Assembly: GCF_963855985.1 (NCBI RefSeq)
Contig: NC_087093.1
Coordinates: forward strand, 18,243,001 to 18,307,000
Source of the DNA: Ostrinia nubilalis
Lineage: Eukaryota > Arthropoda > Insecta > Lepidoptera > Crambidae
Length of the DNA: 64,000 bases
Reading direction: 5' to 3'
Notes under the pieces: model-generated
Seen by the model: the letters and a program-made list of their open reading frames with translations, nothing else
Told to the model about the DNA's origin: nothing
Databases searched by the model: none
Position numbers and translations under genes: made by a program
Part shown: one piece after another, positions 58,730-64,000 of the stretch
Numbering within the stretch: the first letter of the stretch is position 1
How the letters are laid out: every line of letters begins with the position of its first letter

Positions 58730-60393
58730 AATGCATAGCAAATTTGTTTAGAGACCATTTTACTGTAAAGTCTCCGCTGGGACCACAACAGTCTGGATCT
58801 CGGTTTATTCAGCATGGTCGGGAGCCAAGTACACAAATCACGGCAAAGGGTGTCAGAGAAGTTATTAAATCAATGTCACGTGGAAAATCTCCTGGCCATG
58901 ATGACCTTAGTGTTGAACATCTAAAATGCGCTGGACCTCATCTAGCTAGAGTACTGGCAATGCTGTTTAGTTTGTGCATAGGCCACTCGTATTTGCCCCC
59001 AGACATGATGAAGACCGTGGTGGTTCCAGTGGTGAAGTGTAAAACTGGTGACATAAGTGACAAAGGCAACTATCGACCTATCTCACTGGCAACCATTATA
59101 TCTAAGGTGCTTGATGGTCTGCTTGGCACTCAACTTGATAAGTATATTAAACTGCATGACAATCAATTCGGTTTTAGGCCAGGATTGTCTACTGAAGCTG
59201 CCATTTTGAGTGTGAAGCAGACTGTGAAGTACTACACAGTTCGCAGTACGCCTGTATATGCCTGCTTCCTTGACCTGTCCAAAGCGTTTGACCTGGTTTC
59301 CTATGACATCCTATGGCAAAAACTTGACAAGCTGTCTATGTCACGTGACTTAGTGCATATTTTGAAATATTGGTACTTGAACCAGGTCAACGTGGTTCGG
59401 TGGGCCGGGGAATACTCGGATCCGTACAGGTTGGAGTGCGGGGTGAGGCAAGGAGGGTTGACCTCGCCGAAGCTCTTCAATCTTTACGTGAACGCCCTGA
59501 TAGAGGAGCTCAGTAGTACGCATGTTGGCTGCCATATAGACGGTGTCTGTCTTAATAATATAAGTTATGCGGACGACATGGTGCTGCTGAGTGCTTCTGT
59601 CTGTGGATTGTCGAAACTCATTGCAATATGTGAAAGATACGCTGAAAGCCATGGTTTGATATACAACGCGAAGAAAAGTGAGTGTATGGTCTTTCATAGT
59701 AGAGGAAAATGTCCAGATAATATTCCATCTATAAAACTCAATGGTGCGCCTTTAAAAAAGGTAGAACAATTTAAATACCTTGGACATCTAGTGACCTCTG
59801 ATTTGAAGGATGATGCGGATATTGAAAGGGAGCGCAGGGCACTGTCTGTGAGAGCAAATATGATTGCCCGTAGGTTTGCTCGCTGCTCAGTGGATGTTAA
59901 AATCACTCTCTTTAGAGCTTTCTGTACGTCCCTATACACGAGTAGTTTATGGATAAATTACACTAAGAAGCAGTACAGTGCCTTGCGTGTCCAGTTCAAT
60001 AATGCCTTCAGGGTGCTGTTGGGGCTGTCTCGGTTCTGTAGCGCGTCCGGGATGTTTGCCGAATTCGGCGTAGATTGTTTTTACACAACGATGCGAAAAA
60101 GGTGCGCATCCCTGGTGCGCCGGACCTGGGGGAGCTCAAACAGTATCCTGAGGCTATTCTCTGAGCGTTTTGACTGTCAGTACATGAATCATTGTTGCAT
60201 GATTCATGTGCTGCCTAATTTAAAATAACCATGACATTATTGAAATTATTATTGATATTAATGTAATTATGTAAATTGTAATGTTGGATATATTTTATTG
60301 ATTTATTTAATTTTAAATTTGAATGTAAACTAACCTTAACTAATATGATCCCAATGTGATTGAAATAAATAATTATTTAATTTAATTTAATTT
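58730..60393 (+). mobile_element. 5'-truncated LINE (jockey/CR1 group), AATTT-repeat tail
   Basis: The insertion is bounded by AATTA on each side (58725-58729 and 60394-60398), ends in repeated TTTAA units, and contains a reverse transcriptase frame followed by a 165-bp 3' UTR. Truncation at the 5' end is the usual outcome of target-primed reverse transcription. Confidence 0.85.
58732..60228 (+). CDS. LINE reverse transcriptase ORF2, 5'-truncated, otherwise open
   Basis: About 498 codons open to a TAA at 60226-60228. It lacks the N-terminal endonuclease. RT motifs in order: KSPGHDDLSVEHLK; GNYRPISLATIISKV; NQFGFRPGLSTEAAI; ACFLDLSKAFDLV (first catalytic Asp); GVRQGGLTSPKLFNLYVN; SYADDMVLLS (catalytic YADD, near 59567); and a C-terminal region with SRFCSASGMFAEFGVDCFY and RKRCASLVRR that is usual in lepidopteran jockey/CR1-like elements. 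The frame upstream of 58732 belongs to the host repeat. Lack of stops suggests a fairly recent insertion, but it cannot be autonomous. Clade placement is from memory of motifs. Confidence 0.92.
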   Translation, partial: CIANLFRDHFTVKSPLGPQQSGSRFIQHGREPSTQITAKGVREVIKSMSRGKSPGHDDLSVEHLKCAGPHLARVLAMLFSLCIGHSYLPPDMMKTVVVPVVKCKTGDISDKGNYRPISLATIISKVLDGLLGTQLDKYIKLHDNQFGFRPGLSTEAAILSVKQTVKYYTVRSTPVYACFLDLSKAFDLVSYDILWQKLDKLSMSRDLVHILKYWYLNQVNVVRWAGEYSDPYRLECGVRQGGLTSPKLFNLYVNALIEELSSTHVGCHIDGVCLNNISYADDMVLLSASVCGLSKLIAICERYAESHGLIYNAKKSECMVFHSRGKCPDNIPSIKLNGAPLKKVEQFKYLGHLVTSDLKDDADIERERRALSVRANMIARRFARCSVDVKITLFRAFCTSLYTSSLWINYTKKQYSALRVQFNNAFRVLLGLSRFCSASGMFAEFGVDCFYTTMRKRCASLVRRTWGSSNSILRLFSERFDCQYMNHCCMIHVLPNLK

Positions 60394-60782
60394 AATTAGC
60401 GGGAAAATCCTTTTGTATGAAAAATCTAAACCGCTTAAGTTGACCTGAAGTGATGCAGTGACCGCGCGCTCTCCGCCCTCTATCTCGAAAACGGTTCACA
60501 GTATAAAAAAAAAAAATTAAACAAAATTTGTAGAGAATTTAGTATTCTACAATATTGATAATAAATACAACTAGCAAAAACCCATAGGAAATGAGATATT
60601 TCTAAAAAAAGCGCAAAAAACCGATTTTTGTGACCGTTGACCTTGAAATTTTATAGTTGCTTACACCCTACCATATGTAGGTTTTGAGACAACTTTTAGG
60701 GTGTCAATATACACGTATTTACAGACTTACAGCTGGGTATCTCGAATTCCGAGGTGAACTTACTATAACGACTGGACTATAA

Positions 60783-61090
60783 GTAGCTTATACTGATCAC
60801 GAATCAGTAAAAAAATTGACTTAAAAAAATTAAAACGAACTTTAACTTTAGTTAGTCAAAGAAAAATACCCATTTACTTAATTCTAGTCGTCACATCAAA
60901 TGTGTTTTTAACTAGTCGGTAGATGGCACTTGTTACAGCACACTTCACCCAGTAAAGTAGCGCCATCTAAGTAACATTATAAGTCAGAGTAAAACACATG
61001 TGGAGTAAAAGGTACCGGCGCCGACGATAATAAGTTTTACGGAAGGCTTTTAAAAACCCAACACACTGAACTGTCCCACACCCGTGACAT
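60783..61090. other. Non-coding stretch
   Basis: Nothing recognised between the foldback C element and the next inverted repeat. Confidence 0.4.
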
Positions 61091-61401
61091 TGACAGGGTG
61101 GAGCCACCGTCAATACCAGTACCTCTAGTAGGAAAAACTTTCGAGTTCGTTTCGTTGCGTATTCAAAGTGACATCGAAAAATTTTGTATGAAAAATTAAA
61201 CAGCGCCCCCTAGGGCGGCTATAATATAGGGGGCGCTGTTTAATTTTTCATACAAAATTTTTCGATGACACTTTGAATACGCAACGAAACGAACTCGAAA
61301 GTTTTTCGTACTAGAGGTACTGATCGCTGGTTTCGATTTTTGCCATGTTGGAAACCATACTCACATACATATAGTTGAACGATAGTGGCGCCACCCTGTC
61401 A
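61091..61401. mobile_element. Near-perfect palindromic foldback element
   Basis: The core 61117-61322 is an almost exact palindrome with arms of about 90 bp (CAGTACCTCTAGTA to GTATGAAAAATTAAACAGCG, then mirrored) around a GC-rich centre with CCCCCTAGGGCGG. The outer TGACAGGGTGG at 61091 pairs with CCACCCTGTCA at 61391; the right arm has about 60 extra bases. Non-coding. Confidence 0.85.
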
Positions 61402-62170
61402 CTGAGTTTGGTGGGAGGACGATATCGCGGTCGAGCAGAAATACCTACTCGAAAACCACTCCGCGCTTCTCTGCAGTGTGCAACTTTGGCGTTAGAGGGA
61501 GCCACTAGTTTTAATGCCATCTAGCGGACAGCCTCTAAACTTATAATAGTTACGATATTTTTCATCAACTTATATACTTTCTAAGAACGATGAGCAGTGC
61601 TTAGTTTACAACCTAGATGGGGTAAAAATAACAATATTACAATGACAGGTAACTGTATGGAGGCGTGTCTGATAACCTGAACTGAAAAATTGTGATGAAA
61701 TATCTATATTTAATGAACATACCTAGTTTGAATTGTTATTTTTATTTAAACTTCAGCCCGACATTGACTCTACATTAACATAAGGTTGGCTGGTAGATAA
61801 TACAATAAGACAATCAATTCCGACAACTTCACAATAATGTTGTACTTGGTGAGCTTTTACATGTTTACTACACTATTTTATTTATGTGTTACTCGACTTT
61901 AAAGTTAGATATCTACTTATATTAGATGAACTAACGCCAAATGAATTTGAATGACGTCACCCATTTCCTTTCAGTCAATCTTTGTTACAAGTAGGAGTGT
62001 TATGCTTGTAAAACGTTGCCGCGTTGCCGGTAAATCTGTAAAATAATTTAAAATTGTTAGGAGTTTTAGAAAATCTTTGAATACCTACTTAACATCTCTT
62101 CATGTAACATCTTTTCGCACAACACAATTCCAAAAGACAACTGTACCTACCTACTACGAGTAGGTACTTA
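61402..62170. other. Non-coding stretch
   Basis: No gene or structured repeat recognised; AT-rich. Confidence 0.4.
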
Positions 62171-62313
62171 CGCCCGTATTCACAAACGATGCTTATGTGA
62201 ATGCAAATCGAACGCACAGTGTTGTATAGAGCTCTGTGATTGGTTCATGTGTCACCCTGTGCGTCCACTCCACGCGCACTGTAGAACCTCATAGTAATGT
62301 GTTAATACGGGCG
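62171..62313. mobile_element. MITE with CGCCCGTATTCACAAA terminus, copy 2
   Basis: Second copy of the element at 13739-13884, in the same orientation, with matching AAATCGAACGCACAG, CTCTGTGATTGGTTC and GTGTCACCCTGTGCGTCCA. Flanks TTA and TTT; the duplication is imperfect. It carries an octamer ATGCAAAT (62201-62208) that copy 1 lacks because of differences there. Confidence 0.9.
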
Positions 62314-63722
62314 TTTGGTAACGAGGGGTCAATTAATAACATTATTTTGATGAGGAAGTACTGAATTGAAAAATAAATGTAAACTCATAGTCCATGTATT
62401 GTGTTAACTAGAGTTCAGGCTAAAAATGTAGAGAATTTTGCGGTTCAGGTTCCTTATTTGCATACTGATTGCGTCATGTACACACAATATGACACATGAG
62501 GTACTAAGATACAAAGAAGATGTGCGCCGACACTTGCGGCGTGCAGTCGACGATGCAAACACAAGGCATCTGCTGTAATTGGGCTGATAAAGTGTGTCGG
62601 AGCGGAGGTGGAGGGCAGAGCGCGATACTGCACGTGTTTACTAAACAAGCGCGGCTATGCGCGCTAATTTAACTGTCTCTTAATTACTATACAAACATAA
62701 TACCTGTTTCTCTTGTCTAAAAAAGCGGTGATAAAATCGGCGTTAATGTTTCGTGTGTGTAAATGATTAGTGTGGTTACCCCACTGTCATTGAACTAGTG
62801 TAACTAGTAAACTGTTAAAAAAAATGAAAAAGCTTATGCGGAATGAACTCGTAGTTTTCATCATTCTGTTGGATTCATGCAAGTCACTGACTTCTGTTTA
62901 TTTCATGAAACTTAAGAAACAAATACTAGATATTCCTAAGTATTGTTAGGTGTCGCGTAAACACACATACTTCATTGCGCGAGGCCGCGATCTGACCCCT
63001 CGTGTGAACCCAAGTTCCTTGAATGACAACAGAACACGGTTCATTTACAATACATCACATAACTAGCAATCAATTACCTAACTAAACTATTAAAAAATAT
63101 AGTTTGCGTAGAGCAAAGTTTTATTTTTAATTAAAAAGATATATTTTTGTAACATAATTGGATAATAGAAGTTTTACAATATTAATAGCCTTGTAAAATA
63201 TTACTGAACCAACATTACAGTGACTAGGACGCCTCACAACGTTGAAGATCACTTGGCACCTGCCGCCTGCCCGCAACAAGACATTTAATTTTCCAGATGC
63301 GATAACGAGAAGCGCAAACAAATGACACACGCAGCAATCCGCGACGAACCAACAACAAGGATACAGGTTACTTGTCATCTGAGCCTAAAGTGAAATTAAG
63401 TCAGTATCGAATGCAAAATAATCCTAAGCATAATGGGGTAAGGGAGTGGGGAGTGCTCTACACTCTCTCTCGCTCTTTGACGATAAGCGGAAACAATATT
63501 AACATGTTGAATCACCTGTAAAACTTAGACCAAATCATGTTGCTCTGTAATATGTTTTCACACATGTTTATGTAAATACATAAATAAATATCTTTATCTT
63601 TTATCATTTTCTTTGTCTCCCGTATTTCAATGTCATCATTATTAATATTAAGGAAAAAATAATATTGTGCTGTCCGATAAATTCTGAGTGTTCTACTGGC
63701 GTGTTTATGAGTTCTGATTACG
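62314..63722. other. Non-coding stretch before the right-edge exon
   Basis: No gene recognised. Holds an octamer ATTTGCAT at 62456-62463 and a small GC-rich patch near 62515-62655. The minus-strand frames have no domain or splice support. Confidence 0.35.
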
Positions 63723-63754
63723 ATCTACAGGAAAACTTGTGTTTTCCTGTAGAT
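63723..63754. repeat. Perfect 14-bp stem-loop
   Basis: ATCTACAGGAAAAC and GTTTTCCTGTAGAT are exact reverse complements around a TTGT loop. No U-tract suggests a terminator. It lies about 200 bp before the right-edge exon; a role is unknown. Confidence 0.7.
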
Positions 63755-63819
63755 TGTATCATTTTCCATAATGTTTTCTTCGTAGGTGATATAGCTGCCC
63801 GGCAGAGCCAGCGAGCCTT

Positions 63820-63946
63820 GTGAAAGAGTAATCTCAGGTGCGAGCGGAGGATCGGCCGGCCGCGGCCCGCGTGCGCTATCAGCGCCGCTTATCAGTGCGC
63901 GATTAGATCCCGCCGCGCGCGCACCGCCATCGCGCCACGCCCGGCC
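63820..63946 (+). promoter_or_regulatory. GC-rich 5' UTR/promoter-like region of the right-edge gene
   Basis: A CpG-rich block immediately before the proposed ATG, with TATCAGTGCG near 63889 resembling an initiator. Composition and position are the only evidence. Confidence 0.3.
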
Positions 63947-63982
63947 ATGAGGAGCAAGGACCGCCTCGGCGAGCTGCAGCAA
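63947..63982 (+). CDS. Candidate first coding exon, syntaxin-like start, partial
   Basis: ATG at 63947 in CGGCCATGA context reads MRSKDRLGELQQ and meets a consensus donor CAA|GTGAGT at 63983, phase 0. Plasma-membrane syntaxins (t-SNAREs of vesicle fusion) begin with a short (M)x-KDR-L/T-x-x-L segment encoded by a small first exon, so this is a plausible start of one. Twelve residues are too few for certainty; it could be an unrelated gene or a chance frame. The rest lies beyond the right edge. Confidence 0.4.
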
Positions 63983-64000
63983 GTGAGTGCCTCCTCGAGC

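Larger units (their letters stand above)
57729..60779. mobile_element. Foldback DNA element C, terminus TAGTCCAGTC, TAA target duplication, interrupted
   Basis: Left arm about 57729-58046, right arm about 60468-60779. They are reverse complements: CCCAGCTGTAAGTCTGTAAA faces TTTACAGACTTACAGCTGGG, and GAACCGTTTTCGAGATAGAG faces CTCTATCTCGAAAACGGTTC. Ends TAGTCCAGTC and GACTGGACTA; TAA flanks at 57726-57728 and 60780-60782. Between the arms lie an RTE fragment, a common interspersed repeat and a LINE. Terminus and 3-bp duplication match elements A and B. Confidence 0.88.

Noticed and set aside
1..64000. CRISPR arrays, bacterial operons, tRNA or rRNA genes
   Set aside because: No regularly spaced direct repeats with unique spacers, no operon structure and no cloverleaf or rRNA-like sequence that I could recognise; the DNA is eukaryotic in character.

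Overview
The window looks like nuclear DNA of a moth or butterfly (Lepidoptera). It is AT-rich and non-coding for most of its length, with scattered GC-rich islands. It is densely packed with short inverted-repeat elements, RTE-type LINE 3' ends, a Helitron-like end and BEL/Pao and jockey-group retroelements of kinds common in lepidopteran genomes. It holds one confidently recognised host gene, a POU class II (nubbin/pdm-type) transcription factor on the + strand.

Layout. 1-5.3 kb: a BEL/Pao LTR retrotransposon cut by the left edge, with an unbroken gag-pol frame. 5.3-37 kb: no convincing host exon. This stretch holds three large inverted-repeat elements (7.0-8.4, 9.5-11.3 and 24.0-25.5 kb), a 3.1-kb DNA element with nested insertions (14.4-17.6 kb), several MITEs, a Helitron-like end, RTE fragments, and GC-rich islands that could be regulatory elements of the POU gene. 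37.3-53.2 kb: the POU gene, eight coding exons with consistent splice phases and a predicted product of 408 residues. Its second intron (about 9.9 kb) is full of nested transposons, including a 1.9-kb hairpin-forming element that holds a hAT element, which holds a MITE. 53.2-53.7 kb: 3' UTR. 53.7-63.7 kb: transposon-rich intergenic DNA with a third member of the TAGTCCAGT inverted-repeat family, itself interrupted by a LINE with an open reverse transcriptase frame. 63.8-64 kb: a GC-rich promoter-like stretch and a short first coding exon resembling a syntaxin start, running off the right edge.

How it fits together. The POU protein carries a POU-specific domain and a POU homeodomain and should bind octamer-type sites. 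ATGCAAAT octamers occur more often than simple composition predicts, with a small cluster at 28.4-29.8 kb, so autoregulation is a testable idea. The most unusual structural signal is a set of three otherwise dissimilar long inverted-repeat elements that share the terminus TAGTCCAGT and 3-bp target duplications (TTG, TTA, TAA). All calls come from reading the sequence; no database search was run.
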